From contig JAFECG010000031.1 in NCBI GenBank assembly GCA_018242215.1, positions 62,001-126,000 of the forward strand: a DNA stretch of 64,000 nucleotides. Reading direction: 5' to 3'. Made by a program: the position numbers and the translations under genes. Of the stretch, positions 1 through 10,279 are shown one piece after another. The DNA is from Pseudomonadota bacterium (lineage in GTDB: Bacteria; Pseudomonadota; Alphaproteobacteria; Rhizobiales; Hyphomicrobiaceae). Under the pieces are notes generated by a model. That model worked only from the letters and a program-made list of their open reading frames with translations, did not search any database and had not been told where the DNA came from. Position 1 is the stretch's first letter. Every line of letters begins with the position of its first letter.

Positions 1-2
1 GG

Positions 3-866
3 TCACGTCTCGCCGTCGGCCGATTTCGGCTCCTCAGCGGCTTCCGAAGTTTCGTCTTCTTCGAGCGGCAACGAATCCTGCTCTTCTTCCTCGTCTCCGT
101 CATCGGTCAACGGAAGCTCGTCCGGCATCAGAGCGGCAACATCCGTGGGCGACGGCACCGTAAAGCCCGGCGGCAAATTGGCGTCCAGCAGGCCCGCCGC
201 CTTCAAATCGGCAAGGCCGGGGAGATCCTTGATGCTGTCCATGCCGAAATGGACCAGAAATTCTTCGGTTGTGCCGTAAGTCAGCGGGCGCCCTGGCGCG
301 CGGCGGCGTCCGCGCGGGCGGATCCAGCCCGTTTCCATCAGCACGTCGAGGGTGCCGGGGGACGTCGAGACACCGCGGATTTCCTCGATCTCGGCGCGCG
401 TCACGGGCTGATGGTAGGCGACGATGGCCAAGGTTTCGAGCGCGGCCTTGGAGAGTTTGCGTTCCTCTTTTTGCTGGCATTCGAGCAAATAAGACATGTC
501 GTCGGCGGTGCGGAACTGCCAACGGCCCGCGACGCGCACGAGCGTCACGCCGCGATCGCGATATTCCGCCTGCAGTGCGAGAAGAAGTGCGTTGATGTCG
601 TCCCCGGCTTCGAGACACCGTCCGAGTGCTTTCGCGTCCAACGGCTCGGACGCCGCGAACAGCATCGCTTCGAGCCGCCGCAGCTTCTCGCGGAATGCTC
701 TATCCGAGAGATGATCGACCGCGTCCTCGGGATCGCTCAAGGCCGGTGGCGGCCCGTGATCTTGCACCGCGTCAGCGTCATCGCTCGCAGCCGTCTCTCT
801 CTTTTCGCGCGTATTATCCGACACCAGCGTCAGTCTCGGCGGAACCATGGCTTTTTTAGCCCCCAT
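3..866 (-). CDS. scpB: Segregation and condensation protein B (ScpB)
   Basis: ScpB is the winged-helix kleisin-associated subunit of the bacterial Smc-ScpAB condensin, which acts on the nucleoid in chromosome organisation. The product is 287 residues: about 60 low-complexity N-terminal residues, a tandem winged-helix core (about 62-220, opening RRLEAMLFAASEPLDAKAL) and a very acidic tail (about 250-287). Both extensions are longer than in Firmicute ScpB (about 200 residues) but are usual in alphaproteobacteria. It lies 21 bp downstream of scpA on the same strand, so it is probably co-transcribed. An internal ATG six codons in (MVPPRL, at 848) is an alternative start. The stop codon lies at the window edge but the gene is complete. 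Confidence 0.93.
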   Translation of the reverse strand: MGAKKAMVPPRLTLVSDNTREKRETAASDDADAVQDHGPPPALSDPEDAVDHLSDRAFREKLRRLEAMLFAASEPLDAKALGRCLEAGDDINALLLALQAEYRDRGVTLVRVAGRWQFRTADDMSYLLECQQKEERKLSKAALETLAIVAYHQPVTRAEIEEIRGVSTSPGTLDVLMETGWIRPRGRRRAPGRPLTYGTTEEFLVHFGMDSIKDLPGLADLKAAGLLDANLPPGFTVPSPTDVAALMPDELPLTDDGDEEEEQDSLPLEEDETSEAAEEPKSADGET

Positions 867-887
867 ATGACGGTCTTTGCGGCACGG

Positions 888-1763
888 CTATCCGATCCTC
901 TCCCACTCGGCACCGGCCTCACGTTTGCGCATGTAAATCGGAGCGAACGGCGCATCCTGGCGAAGCTCGACCAACCCTTCGCGTGCCATCTCGAGCGTGG
1001 CGCCGAAGGAGCTGGCGAGCGCGGACCGCTCCTCCTCATTCTTCGGCAAGTATTGCTCGAGGAAAAGGTCGAGTTGCGCCCAGTCACCCTCTGTCGCGCC
1101 GACGAGCTTCTCCAGCCGCTGCCGTGCTTCCTTAATGGACCACACCCGGCGCGCCTTGACGACGTGCACGACGCGGATCGTGCGTTTTCTCTGCTCGGCA
1201 TAGGCTTTGAGTAGGTCGTAGACCGTTGCCGTGTATGTCGTGTCGCGCGTGACTTTCACTTCCTCGGGAAGCCCGCGCCCGAAAACATCGCGATCGAGGC
1301 GGCGGCGCGTCAGCAGGATCGCGGCTTTCTCCCGCATCGCTTCAAGACGCATGAGGCGGAAGGACAGTTTCTGCGCCAGCTCCTCCGCTGATGCGGTGTC
1401 GGCGCTGTCCTTGTCTTTCGGCAGCAGAAGGCGCGATTTGAGGTAGGCGAGCCATGCCGCCATCACCAGATAGTCGGCGGCGATTTCGAGCTTCAGGCGC
1501 TGCGCCTCGGCGATGAAGCTGAGATACTGCTCGACCAGTGCCAGTATCGAGACTTTCGCGAGGTCGACTTTCTGCGTCCGCGCCAGTGCGAGGAGAAGAT
1601 CGAGCGGGCCTTCGAAGCCGTCAATATCGACGACGAACGCTTCGCCCGCGGCAGGTATATCCTCGAAAATCGGGGCGTCCCAATCGGAAGCTCCGCCTTC
1701 GCTCTGCGCTGCCGTGTCGGTCATCGGATCTCGAATTCGGTTCTCGTGGCGGGCGCTGATCAT
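888..1763 (-). CDS. scpA: Segregation and condensation protein A (ScpA)
   Basis: ScpA is the kleisin that bridges Smc heads and binds ScpB in the condensin complex. The 291-residue product shows the family signature FEGPLDLLLALARTQKVDLA at about residues 50-69, followed by the long helical region typical of kleisins. The first ATG is at 1763, but the ATG 13 codons further in (MTDTAAQSEG, at 1724) would give a more usual N-terminus. I list the longer form and regard the start as open. It lies 34 bp after nagZ and 21 bp before scpB, in the order nagZ-scpA-scpB that is common in Hyphomicrobiales. Confidence 0.93.
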   Translation of the reverse strand: MISARHENRIRDPMTDTAAQSEGGASDWDAPIFEDIPAAGEAFVVDIDGFEGPLDLLLALARTQKVDLAKVSILALVEQYLSFIAEAQRLKLEIAADYLVMAAWLAYLKSRLLLPKDKDSADTASAEELAQKLSFRLMRLEAMREKAAILLTRRRLDRDVFGRGLPEEVKVTRDTTYTATVYDLLKAYAEQRKRTIRVVHVVKARRVWSIKEARQRLEKLVGATEGDWAQLDLFLEQYLPKNEEERSALASSFGATLEMAREGLVELRQDAPFAPIYMRKREAGAEWERIG

Positions 1764-1797
1764 GGCTCTGAGGCGCGTGGTCCGACACTACACTGAT

Positions 1798-2838
1798 TCA
1801 GACAATCGGAGTCTCGGCGCCCAGAACATCCGCCAGGAGTTGCAGAGCCCTTTCTTTATCGTAGGGTTCTGAGCGTTCCATGCAAGCGCAAGCTGTGGCG
1901 AATCTTGCCGCAGACCTCCCCGAAAGCGGCGGCACGCCCTCCGCCGCGGCACGCATTTCGTTAAGATCGCCGTTGCAGTGGAGAGCTATGTCCGAGCCTG
2001 CGGCAATCACTGCTTCAGCACGTCCGCGCATCGGCCCGCTCAGCGCGTTCATGCTCAAATCGTCGCTCATCAGGAGATTGTCGAAACCTATCTCGCCGCG
2101 AATGATCTCTCTCGTGACGACGGCCGATGTGCTGGCAGGTTGCTGCGGATCGATGGCGTAATAGACGACGTGTGCCGTCATTGCGGCGGGAAGTCCGGCG
2201 AGCGCCTTGAAGGGCGCGAAGTCGGTCGCCGACAAGGTCCGATGCGGCGTCGGGACGACGGGCAGGCCGAGATGGCTGTCAAGCGTCGCGCGGCCATGGC
2301 CGGGGATGTGTTTGACGACCGGGACGACGCCGCCGGCGAGATAGCCGTCGGCCACCGCCTGTGCCAGCGCGACGACCTGCGGAACGGATCTGCCGTAAGC
2401 GCGATCGCTGATAATCTCATGGGCGCCTTCGACGGGGAGGTCGGCGACAGGCGCGCAGTTCATCGTGATCCCGTAGGCGCGAAGCTCCTCGGCCGTCAGC
2501 CGGGCGATCAGAAATGCCGCTTCCTTCGCTTCGTCAGGATCGTCGGCGTAAAGGTCCGCGTAGGCGGCTGCGGGCGGCAGCGCCTGTGCAATCGGCGGCT
2601 TCAGCCGCTGAACACGGCCGCCCTCCTGGTCGACGAGAACGAGGAAGTCATCCCGCCCGACGGCATCGCGCATCTCGTCGATCAGCCGGGCGAACTGCCC
2701 CCTGTCGAAGACGTTTCGCCGGAAAATGATCACTCCCGCGGGCTGAACATCGCGGAGAAAACGGCGTTCCTCGTCCGTCAGCATGACGCCAGAAAGGCCG
2801 ACAATCAGGCTTGCCGTCATCTTCGCCGGACCCTCCAA
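1798..2838 (-). CDS. nagZ: Beta-N-acetylhexosaminidase (NagZ, GH3)
   Basis: NagZ is a cytoplasmic family 3 glycosidase of peptidoglycan recycling that removes N-acetylglucosamine from GlcNAc-anhydroMurNAc peptides. The 346-residue product has DQEGGRVQRL at 70-79, the catalytic loop KHIPGHGRATLDSH at 176-189 with the Asp/His pair used by GH3 NagZ as acid/base, and SDDLSMNAL at about 258-266 holding the nucleophile Asp. Length matches the family. No signal peptide is visible, in keeping with cytosolic action. It lies between the SPOR-domain gene and scpA. An internal ATG at codon 7 (MTASLIVG) is a plausible shorter start. Confidence 0.95.
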   Translation of the reverse strand: MEGPAKMTASLIVGLSGVMLTDEERRFLRDVQPAGVIIFRRNVFDRGQFARLIDEMRDAVGRDDFLVLVDQEGGRVQRLKPPIAQALPPAAAYADLYADDPDEAKEAAFLIARLTAEELRAYGITMNCAPVADLPVEGAHEIISDRAYGRSVPQVVALAQAVADGYLAGGVVPVVKHIPGHGRATLDSHLGLPVVPTPHRTLSATDFAPFKALAGLPAAMTAHVVYYAIDPQQPASTSAVVTREIIRGEIGFDNLLMSDDLSMNALSGPMRGRAEAVIAAGSDIALHCNGDLNEMRAAAEGVPPLSGRSAARFATACACMERSEPYDKERALQLLADVLGAETPIV

Positions 2839-2907
2839 AACGCCATCGAAACGCGACCGGCCGGCGCGGGTGCGTCGGCCGGGTCATTACCGCACCAGCG
2901 GATGGTC

Positions 2908-4602
2908 TCAGTATGTCGTCACCCAGCAGCCGTGGTAGCCCTGCGCTTTGAGCTGCACGCAGACATTGCTCGCCTGCTCTCTTGAGCCGGGTGGACCGAC
3001 GACAAGCCGATCATATACGCCTTTCGAGAGGTTCGCCGAAGCAATATCCGGCGTCTTGCCGGCTAGTGCCGTCGAATATTTCTGCTGCATGTCCGCGAAC
3101 CGCTTCAATGCGTCGATGCGGCTGCTCGACGAATGCGGAATGGAGGCGAGAACGGCGACAAAACCGGTGCCTCCGCCGGATGATGTTACCGGCGGCGCAG
3201 CGGCGGTCGCGTCGGTCTCGACCGTCGGTTCGGCGCGAGCAACCTTTTTCAGCTTCTTCTTGGGCGGCGGCGGAGTGGCATCGTCAGCCGAATTGATCGT
3301 ATTGACCGTCGCGACCTTGACCGGTCTCGCCTTCTGGACAGGCGGCGAGTCATCGGCGTTCAGAGTTTTTGGCCGAAGCGGTGGGCTATTGGGAGTGGCC
3401 GGAGGTGGCGAGCCGCCGCGACCTTGCTGACCGAAAACATCAACGAGGGACGTTCCCGGAACGGCCGTGTCACCCGACGGAGGGCTTGGAGCCTGATCCT
3501 GCGTCGGTGTCGCGGGCGGCATGATGGAGCCGTCGCGGCCGACGACGAGAGTCGAAACTTTGCGCGGACCGCCGTCGTCGGACGCGGCGTCCGATGAGCT
3601 GTCCGACGTCCCGGCGGACGACCCGTTCGCCTCGTCGGCAGACGCCGACGACGTGCCGTCACCCAGGCGCCCCATGATCTTGGTATCGGAATAGGGAAAC
3701 TGCTTGCCTCCGGCATCCGCCGGCTTCGTCTTAGCGGCAAAATCATCGCTTTTGACAACTGGGGGCGTGCCTGCCGGGGCACCGCTGCCCGTCAGCTTCT
3801 TGTAGCCGTAGGCCATCCCGCCGCCGATCACGATGGCGCCAACGAGGGCCGCAAGGATCATGATGGGGCGGCGTCCGCGTGGCGCCTCCTCCTCGTCCTC
3901 GTAGTCGACGAACTCTTCGTCGTTGTAGACGGGCTCGAGTTCGCCTCCGTCCGGCTGACCAAAGCCGAGCTGCGGATCGGTCTGGTGCTGCTGGTAAGGA
4001 TCGCCGCCGAAGTTGTCGTGTGGGCCGGCCCAGTCGGCCGCACTCAGCTCGTTCTCGTGATACTGCTGCTGCCCGTAGGTCGGCGCTGGTTGCGCCTGCT
4101 GGGATGCAGGATAAGGCTGCACGCCGTAAGAGCCCGGCTCGAAGCCACGCGATTCGGTACCGCGTGCCGGCCATTGCGGAGCCGACGGCTGCTGCTGCGG
4201 AGCTGCAAAGCTCGGAGCGGGCTGCTGGCGTTGGGTGTAATTCGGCCGGGAAGGTGGAACGTAGGGCTCGAACTGCGGCGCATACGGATCCGCCTGCGTC
4301 GCACCGCCGTCCTGAGGATATCCGCCGTAGCCGCGGTTTTCCGACTGCCGCTCGGTCCACTGGCCATACGACGCCGGCTGCTGCTGCTCCGGCTGGCTGT
4401 AGCTCCCCCCCTGCGGATAATTCGGATAACCCGGCGCGGGCTCCTGCTGCGGAGGCCAAGCGTTTGCCGGCTGTTGTGGACGGCCCGTCTGCGGCTGAGC
4501 CTGCGGATTGACCCAGGATGGCTGTCCGTTGCTCGTCTGCGTTGCGGGGCGGGCAAGCGGTCGGCCCGCCTTCGGCCCGGGAAATGCGTTCTGCGAGGAC
4601 AT
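2908..4602 (-). CDS. SPOR-domain cell-envelope protein
   Basis: SPOR domains bind denuded glycan strands and target proteins to the division septum. Three parts are visible in this 564-residue protein: a Pro/Gln/Tyr-rich disordered stretch (about 1-240), one membrane segment (about 248-268, RRPIMILAALVGAIVIGGG), and a low-complexity Pro/Ser/Ala linker leading to a C-terminal SPOR domain (about 478-564, opening TGFVAVLASIPHSSSS and ending GYHGCWVTTY). The likely topology is an N-terminal cytoplasmic domain with the SPOR domain in the periplasm. It sits between argS and nagZ, as in many alphaproteobacteria, near other peptidoglycan and chromosome genes. The exact role is unknown; a septal peptidoglycan-binding role is inferred from the domain alone. 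Confidence 0.85.
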   Translation of the reverse strand: MSSQNAFPGPKAGRPLARPATQTSNGQPSWVNPQAQPQTGRPQQPANAWPPQQEPAPGYPNYPQGGSYSQPEQQQPASYGQWTERQSENRGYGGYPQDGGATQADPYAPQFEPYVPPSRPNYTQRQQPAPSFAAPQQQPSAPQWPARGTESRGFEPGSYGVQPYPASQQAQPAPTYGQQQYHENELSAADWAGPHDNFGGDPYQQHQTDPQLGFGQPDGGELEPVYNDEEFVDYEDEEEAPRGRRPIMILAALVGAIVIGGGMAYGYKKLTGSGAPAGTPPVVKSDDFAAKTKPADAGGKQFPYSDTKIMGRLGDGTSSASADEANGSSAGTSDSSSDAASDDGGPRKVSTLVVGRDGSIMPPATPTQDQAPSPPSGDTAVPGTSLVDVFGQQGRGGSPPPATPNSPPLRPKTLNADDSPPVQKARPVKVATVNTINSADDATPPPPKKKLKKVARAEPTVETDATAAAPPVTSSGGGTGFVAVLASIPHSSSSRIDALKRFADMQQKYSTALAGKTPDIASANLSKGVYDRLVVGPPGSREQASNVCVQLKAQGYHGCWVTTY

Positions 4603-4663
4603 CGCGGAAACCCCCTATCGTGGGGCGCAATCAGTGGTTGCGCCTAATCGTCGAGTCGAGACT

Positions 4664-6424
4664 TTAGCGCATCGCATCGGGCGCCTCGACGCCGAGGATC
4701 TCTAGTCCCGATTTTATCACCGTCTTTGTTGCATAAATCAGCGCGAGTCTGGCCGATGTCGCAACCCCGTCATTTGACTGGATAAATCTCAAATGTGGCG
4801 AATCGTTGCCTCGCGTCCATTGGGTGTGGAGAGCGCTGGCGAGATCGTAGAGATAAAACGCGATCCGATGCGGCTCGTGCGCCGTCGCTGCGCCTTCGAT
4901 CAGCTTCGGGAAACCGGCAAGCCTTTTCACCAAATCGATCTCGCCTGAATCCGACAAGATCGAAAGATCTGCTTTCTCAAGGGCCTCGGGAGAGACGTTC
5001 AGCCCCGGGACCTGAGCGGCGGCATTGCGCAGGACACTCGCGGACCTCGCATGGGCATACTGCACGTAGAAGACGGGGTTGTCCTTTGACTGCTCGGTCA
5101 CCTTCGCGAAATCGAAGTCCAGCGTCTCCTGGTTCTTGCGGTAGAGCATCATGTAGCGGACGGGATCGCGGCCTACTTCATCGACAACCTCGCGCAACGT
5201 GACAAACGTGCCCGCCCGCTTCGACATTTTGTAAGGCTCACCGGCTTTGAAGAGCCGGACGAGGTTCACGACCTTGATGTCGAGGTCGGCGTTGCCATCG
5301 GAAAGCGCAGCGACGGCGGCTTTCATCCTGGGGATGTAGCCGACGTGGTCGGCGCCGAAGACGTTGATCAGATGTCGGAAGCCCCGCTGCAGCTTGTCGT
5401 AATGATACGCGACGTCGCCCGCGAAATAGGTGTAGCTGCCATCGGACTTCTGGAGCGCGCGATCCTCGTCGTCACCGAATGCCGTCGATTTGAAAAGGGT
5501 CTGGACGCGATCTTCCCACTCGTCGTCGTCGTGGCCTTTCGGTTTTTCGAGCGTGCCTTCGTAGATGAGGCCCTTCTGACGCAGCACATCGATGGCGGCT
5601 TTCACCTTGTCCTGTCCGCCGGATGTCAGAGAGGCTTCGGAAAAGAACACCTCGTGAGTGATATTGAGAGCGGCGAGATCGTCCTTGATCATCTCCAGCA
5701 TCTTAGCGATCGCGAAAGACCGGACGATCGGCAGCCAGCGTTCTTCCGGCATATTGATGAGCGCGTGGCCGTGCTCGGCGGCGAGCGCTGCACCGACGGG
5801 CTTCAGATATTCGCCGGGATAAAGGCCTTCCGGGATGGCGCCGATGTCTTCGCCCAGCGCCTCGCGATACCGGAGGAATGCCGAGCGTGCGAGCACGTTC
5901 ACCTGCCCACCGGCGTCGTTGATGTAGTATTCGCGCGTAACGTCATATCCCGCGAAAACCAAAAGATTTGCCAAGGCGTCTCCGAAGACGGCGCCGCGGC
6001 AATGGCCGACGTGCATCGGGCCCGTCGGATTGGCCGAAACGTATTCGACGTTGAGCTTGCCGGCCTGGCCGAGGGAACTTGCGCCGTAGGCCGATCCCTC
6101 CCTGAGGATCGTCCGGATCAAGTCCTGCCAGACGTTATTCTTGAAGGTGATGTTCAAAAATCCGGGTCCGGCGACTTCGACCTTTGCAACATCGGGCGCG
6201 GCCTCGAGCTTGGCTTTCAGCGCTTCAGCAATATCGCGCGGTTTCATTTTCGCGGACTTCGCAAGCACCATCGCCGCGTTGACGGCGACGTCGCCGTGGG
6301 TCGCGTCGCGCGGCGGCTCGGCATCGAAAGCCGGAAACGCCAGATCGGCCGGCAGGCCGCCGTCCGATTTCAGGGCTTCGAGAGCGGTCGTTACACGGGC
6401 GGCGACATCGGCGAAGAGATTCAT
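4664..6424 (-). CDS. argS: Arginyl-tRNA synthetase
   Basis: This class I aminoacyl-tRNA synthetase charges tRNA-Arg. The 586-residue product has the N-terminal Add-1 type domain (about 1-100), the HIGH motif as HVGH at 138-141 (within [14 protein letters not shown]), the KMSK loop as KMSKR at about 398-402, and a C-terminal DALR anticodon-binding domain. Length and motifs match bacterial ArgS. It is downstream of dgt (73 bp gap) and upstream of the SPOR gene (61 bp gap), all on the minus strand. Confidence 0.97.
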   Translation of the reverse strand: MNLFADVAARVTTALEALKSDGGLPADLAFPAFDAEPPRDATHGDVAVNAAMVLAKSAKMKPRDIAEALKAKLEAAPDVAKVEVAGPGFLNITFKNNVWQDLIRTILREGSAYGASSLGQAGKLNVEYVSANPTGPMHVGHCRGAVFGDALANLLVFAGYDVTREYYINDAGGQVNVLARSAFLRYREALGEDIGAIPEGLYPGEYLKPVGAALAAEHGHALINMPEERWLPIVRSFAIAKMLEMIKDDLAALNITHEVFFSEASLTSGGQDKVKAAIDVLRQKGLIYEGTLEKPKGHDDDEWEDRVQTLFKSTAFGDDEDRALQKSDGSYTYFAGDVAYHYDKLQRGFRHLINVFGADHVGYIPRMKAAVAALSDGNADLDIKVVNLVRLFKAGEPYKMSKRAGTFVTLREVVDEVGRDPVRYMMLYRKNQETLDFDFAKVTEQSKDNPVFYVQYAHARSASVLRNAAAQVPGLNVSPEALEKADLSILSDSGEIDLVKRLAGFPKLIEGAATAHEPHRIAFYLYDLASALHTQWTRGNDSPHLRFIQSNDGVATSARLALIYATKTVIKSGLEILGVEAPDAMR

Positions 6425-6497
6425 GGGAGTCCTTTTAATGCACGCTGGCGACTCTCCTTCGTCGAGCCGGCCGCCAGCGTGGAAGTTGGATCCGCGC

Positions 6498-7727
6498 CTA
6501 GCCCAGTTCCGGTGTCACGTCAAACAAGCGCCGGTGTTCAGCAAGTGCATAGCGGTCGGTCTGGCCAGCCAGGAAGTCACAGGCGACGCGGGCGCGCTGG
6601 CGCTCATTGAGCCCCGGGAGCGCCTCTCGCCAGCCTGGAGGCAGGGCTTCGGCGTCTGACTGATACTTCGCGAAGAGGTCTTGGACGACCCGTTCGGCTT
6701 TCTCCATGACGTCGAGAACACGGCGGTGGTGGTACACGGCCTGAAACAGGAACGTCTTGAGGCGCGCAAGATCGAACGTCATCCGCTCCGTGAAGGAAAC
6801 GGCGGGACGGCCGGCGCCGCGGATCTCGTCCGGTCCCGCGGGCGCGATGTCGGACAGGCGATGGCGACTTTCGGCGACAATATCGGCAACCATCGCGGTG
6901 ATCATCCGCCGCGTGACCTCGTAGATGGCGCGGCCGGGTTCGGCGCCGTGCGCGATCTCCTGGACCTCGCGGGCAATCGGGCCGGCCAGCGGGACGTCGA
7001 ACAGCTTGTCAAATGATATCAGTCCTGCCCGCAAGCCGTCGTCGACATCGTGCGAAAGATAGGCGACGTCGTCTGCGAGGCTCGCGACCTGCGCTTCCGC
7101 CGATGGCCACTGGTTGAGATGCAACGACGACCACGCTTCGATATGACGAACGACCTTCGCGACGGCAGCATCCTTCTTCGACAAGGGGCCGTTGTGCTTG
7201 GCCAGACCTTCGAGCGTTTCCCAGGTGAGGTTCAGGCCATCGAAGGCGAGATATTTGCGTTCGAGTGCCGTCACGACGCGCAGCGACTGGGCGTTATGGT
7301 CGAAGCCGCCATAGGCTTTCATTGCGGTATCGAGCGCGCGCTCGCCCGCATGGCCGAACGGGGAATGCCCAAGGTCATGCGCGAGCGCAATCGTCTCCGC
7401 CAGGTCTTCGTCGAGTCTAAGCTGGCGGGCGATCGTCCGAGCGATCTGGGCGACCTCGAGTGAATGGGTCAAGCGCGTGCGGAAATGGTCGCCTTCGTGC
7501 GGCAGAAAGACCTGCGTCTTGTAGGTGAGGCGCCGGAAGGCCGTCGCGTGAAGAACGCGGTCACGGTCACGTTGGAAAGGACTGCGCGTCGGACAGTCTG
7601 ATTCGGGATAGAAGCGGCCATGGGACGGCATTCCGCTCGCGGCATAGGGCGCCGGAGATCGCTCGCCCGGCCGCAGGCTCTGCCCGTAATCCACCGGACT
7701 GGAAACCGATTTGGAAAGACTTGCCAT
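6498..7727 (-). CDS. dgt: Deoxyguanosinetriphosphate triphosphohydrolase-like protein
   Basis: This HD-domain enzyme removes triphosphate from dNTPs and controls nucleotide pools. The 409-residue product shows [15 protein letters not shown] at about 83-97 and the metal-binding HD pair in [15 protein letters not shown] (H117, D118), the hallmark of the dGTPase/Dgt-like family. It is the first gene of the minus-strand run ending in scpB. It is divergent from the Fe-S carrier gene, so its promoter should lie in 7728-7840. Substrate preference within the dNTPase family cannot be told from sequence. Confidence 0.92.
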   Translation of the reverse strand: MASLSKSVSSPVDYGQSLRPGERSPAPYAASGMPSHGRFYPESDCPTRSPFQRDRDRVLHATAFRRLTYKTQVFLPHEGDHFRTRLTHSLEVAQIARTIARQLRLDEDLAETIALAHDLGHSPFGHAGERALDTAMKAYGGFDHNAQSLRVVTALERKYLAFDGLNLTWETLEGLAKHNGPLSKKDAAVAKVVRHIEAWSSLHLNQWPSAEAQVASLADDVAYLSHDVDDGLRAGLISFDKLFDVPLAGPIAREVQEIAHGAEPGRAIYEVTRRMITAMVADIVAESRHRLSDIAPAGPDEIRGAGRPAVSFTERMTFDLARLKTFLFQAVYHHRRVLDVMEKAERVVQDLFAKYQSDAEALPPGWREALPGLNERQRARVACDFLAGQTDRYALAEHRRLFDVTPELG

Positions 7728-7840
7728 TACCCACTAGCTTTAAGCATTTGACTTCGACCAAGGTCTTCCTATCTTTTGGAGGCGGCAGATTCCAGTTTTC
7801 TCGGCTGGGTTTGCGCGGATTTGGCACCCGAGTTCAACAA

Positions 7841-8164
7841 ATGACAATCACCGTCACAGACCGTGCCGCGACACGCATTGCGGAGATCGTTGCAAGTGAG
7901 GCCGCAACGCCCGTTCTACGCGTTTCGGTCGAAGGCGGCGGCTGCTCAGGCTTTCAATATAAGTTCGACCTCGTGGGCGGCGGAGCGGGCGACGATCTGG
8001 TCATCGAGCGCAACGGCGCGGTCGTCGTGATCGACCCTGTTTCGCAGCAATACATGGAAGGCGCCGAGATCGACTTTGTCGACGACCTCATCGGCGCGTC
8101 GTTCAAGATCAACAACCCCGTCGCGACGGCCTCCTGCGGCTGCGGCACGAGTTTCTCGATCTGA
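7841..8164 (+). CDS. erpA: A-type iron-sulfur cluster carrier (HesB/IscA/ErpA family)
   Basis: A-type carriers deliver Fe-S clusters to apo-proteins. The 107-residue product from ATG 7841 (MTITVTDRAATRI) has the three conserved cysteines: C35 in GGGCSGFQYKF, and C99 and C101 in the terminal SCGCGTSFSI. An upstream in-frame ATG at 7721 would add 40 residues, overlap the divergent dgt start and match no family member, so it was rejected. In Hyphomicrobiales an ErpA-like gene is often divergent from dgt. ErpA versus IscA cannot be settled from this sequence alone, so the symbol is tentative. Confidence 0.9.
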   Translation: MTITVTDRAATRIAEIVASEAATPVLRVSVEGGGCSGFQYKFDLVGGGAGDDLVIERNGAVVVIDPVSQQYMEGAEIDFVDDLIGASFKINNPVATASCGCGTSFSI

Positions 8165-8302
8165 CCTCTCCTCTCTAAGTCATGGCCGGACTTGAGGCCG
8201 CCATTCAAAGCGATATTCTCCCGTCTGGGCTGTCATTTCCTGGAAGACTTGGCCAAGGCCGCCATGTCGCAGCGGTTGGGGTTTAGCGGAAGCAATAAAA
8301 GC

Positions 8303-9085
8303 ATGATTGTCACCACCTGGAACATCAACGGCGTCAAGGCGCGGCTCGAAGCGGCGCTGACGTATTTGCGCAATCACGCACCAGATGTCGTGTGCCTGCA
8401 GGAGATCAAGTCCGTCGATGATGGGTTCCCGACGTCGGCCTTTCAGGACATCGGCTACAACGTCGCGACCAACGGACAGAAAGGCTTCAATGGCGTCGCC
8501 ATCCTTTCGAAATCCCCGCTGGAAGATGTAACCCGTGGGCTCCCGGGAAATGATGCCGACGACCATGCGCGTTGGATCGAAGCATCGGTTGCGCTTGGCC
8601 CTCGCATGGTCCGCGTCGTGTCACTGTATCTGCCGAACGGCAATCCGATCGGGACTGAGAAATTCTTTTACAAGCTGGCGTGGATGAAACGGATGCAGGC
8701 GCGGGCAAAGGCGCTGCTCGCCGATGAAATGCCGCTTGTTCTTGCGGGCGATTTCAACGTCATCCCGGAGTCAGAGGATGCCAAGCGGCCGCAGGCCTGG
8801 ATGAATGACGCGCTTTTCCAGCCGGAGAGCCGCGCGGAATGGCGGACGCTCGTCAATCTCGGCTTCACGGATGCGACGCGCGCGTGCCATCCCGGTCCCG
8901 GTGTCTATACGTTCTGGGATTATCAGGCCGGCGCTTTCCAAAAAGACGACGGCATCCGGATCGACCATATGCTGCTGTCGAGCCAGGCTGCCGATCTGTT
9001 GCGCTCGTCGGGTATCGACCGTGAAACCCGCGCGCAGGAGAAGCCGTCGGATCACGTGCCGGTGTGGGTCGAACTGGCAGCGTAA
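8303..9085 (+). CDS. xthA: Exodeoxyribonuclease III / AP endonuclease
   Basis: Exonuclease III cuts DNA at abasic sites in base excision repair. The 260-residue product from ATG 8303 (MIVTTWNINGVKARLE) carries the full exonuclease III active-site set: N8, E34 in CLQEIKS, D150 and N152 in AGDFNV, D221-H222 in IRIDHMLL and D250-H251 in KPSDHVPVW. A longer in-frame reading begins at 8192 but only adds non-family residues. It is transcribed in the same direction as the Fe-S carrier gene 138 bp upstream and converges on the Sel1-like gene. Confidence is high. Confidence 0.95.
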   Translation: MIVTTWNINGVKARLEAALTYLRNHAPDVVCLQEIKSVDDGFPTSAFQDIGYNVATNGQKGFNGVAILSKSPLEDVTRGLPGNDADDHARWIEASVALGPRMVRVVSLYLPNGNPIGTEKFFYKLAWMKRMQARAKALLADEMPLVLAGDFNVIPESEDAKRPQAWMNDALFQPESRAEWRTLVNLGFTDATRACHPGPGVYTFWDYQAGAFQKDDGIRIDHMLLSSQAADLLRSSGIDRETRAQEKPSDHVPVWVELAA

Positions 9086-9172
9086 CTCGCTTCGGGAGTT
9101 CGGAGGGCGCCGCGAATGGATTCCTCGACATGGAGCCGAAAATGAGATCGTGAGAAATCCTCGTCGCGCGCT

Positions 9173-10279
9173 CTATTGCGCAGTCGCTCCGTTCGGTGTC
9201 AGACCCACCACCGGGGATGGAGCGGCGATCGGGCTAGTGCCCGTCACCTGAATCGAAGACGCTCCGGCCGGTATCAGCGAGCTTCGCTGCGTCGGAGCCG
9301 GCGATGGCGCGCCGATCATCATCTGCGGCTGGGGCTGCGGTTCGGATTTCGGAGCGGATGCGAAGACGCTCATCGGGCGAACGAGTTCGCCATTGGCGCA
9401 TGTTCGCACCGGCTCCACCGCGAGTGTATCCAATCCGTCCTTGCTGTCCTCCAGCGCCGGGCGGCGTCCGTATCGACTGTGCCATTCCGCGACCCGGCCC
9501 GTCGCCTGCTGACGAACGCCCTCGCCGGCATTACAGAAAATGTTCTGGTAGATATCCTCGATCCAGACGCGCTCGCTCGGCGGCGCGTTCGCGACGGCGA
9601 CGTCGATCAGGTTCAACGCGGCGGCCTGGTTCTTTTCAACGAACTTTCCACGCCACATCAGATCCGCGAGAAAGGCCTGAGCGCCGGGATGGCCTGCCTG
9701 GGAGAGCCGCGATAGCCAATGCCGGCCATTCTCGATTTTGCTCGCGGGATCATCGTAGCCGGTGACCGTCATGTCCGGCCCCTCGCCTCTCAGATAGACC
9801 TTGGCAAGCTCGAACTGCGCATCCTCGTCATTGAATGTCAGCGCAGCGCGTTGCAAATCGCGGTTCGCAGTTTCAACGTCCGCCGGAATGCCGGCGTCAG
9901 GAATGCCGTCGCGCAAATACATCGAAATGGCCGTCAAGGACTTCGCAGCGATCGGCGCCAGGTCGTCGTCGTCCGGATCGATATCCTGAAGCTCGTCCGC
10001 GAGTTCCTTGTACAAATGGAAAGCCTTGCCGTGGTCGGTGTAGGCGCCTTCATTGTCACCGTAGATGCGCGCGAGATAAAACCGCGCGATTTGAGGTTTT
10101 GCAGGTTCGAGAGCTTCGAACGCCGGCAGCGCCAATTCGTAGTAGCCGCCGTTGAACGCCGAAATGCCCTGCTTCATCGCATCGTCGGGAGACCGGAAGA
10201 CGACCTCTCCCGCGATTGCCGATCCGAGCATCAGAATGGACGCCACGCTCCCCGCAAGAGCAAGCTTAAATGTCCGCAT
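9173..10279 (-). CDS. Secreted Sel1-like/TPR repeat protein
   Basis: Start chosen at 10279 because [20 protein letters not shown] followed by AIAGEVV is a clear Sec signal peptide; the longer reading from 10309 would place charged residues ahead of it. The mature part contains helical repeats of the Sel1/TPR type (for example [20 protein letters not shown], and the segment around [10 protein letters not shown]) up to about residue 270. A low-complexity Pro/Ser/Ala tail follows. Sel1 repeats are protein-interaction scaffolds; a partner cannot be named. The start overlaps the 3' end of ilvD by 14 bp, suggesting translational coupling with ilvD although the functions are unrelated. Confidence 0.8.
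   Translation of the reverse strand: MRTFKLALAGSVASILMLGSAIAGEVVFRSPDDAMKQGISAFNGGYYELALPAFEALEPAKPQIARFYLARIYGDNEGAYTDHGKAFHLYKELADELQDIDPDDDDLAPIAAKSLTAISMYLRDGIPDAGIPADVETANRDLQRAALTFNDEDAQFELAKVYLRGEGPDMTVTGYDDPASKIENGRHWLSRLSQAGHPGAQAFLADLMWRGKFVEKNQAAALNLIDVAVANAPPSERVWIEDIYQNIFCNAGEGVRQQATGRVAEWHSRYGRRPALEDSKDGLDTLAVEPVRTCANGELVRPMSVFASAPKSEPQPQPQMMIGAPSPAPTQRSSLIPAGASSIQVTGTSPIAAPSPVVGLTPNGATAQ

Noticed and set aside
1978-2985. Long plus-strand open frame (335 codons) opposite nagZ
   Set aside because: Antisense to a clear NagZ gene with intact catalytic motifs; product is Arg/Gly/Asp-rich with no family feature, as expected of shadow frames in GC-rich DNA.
5345-6610. Plus-strand open frame of 421 codons opposite argS
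   Set aside because: Antisense shadow of argS; no ribosome-binding site and no recognisable domain.
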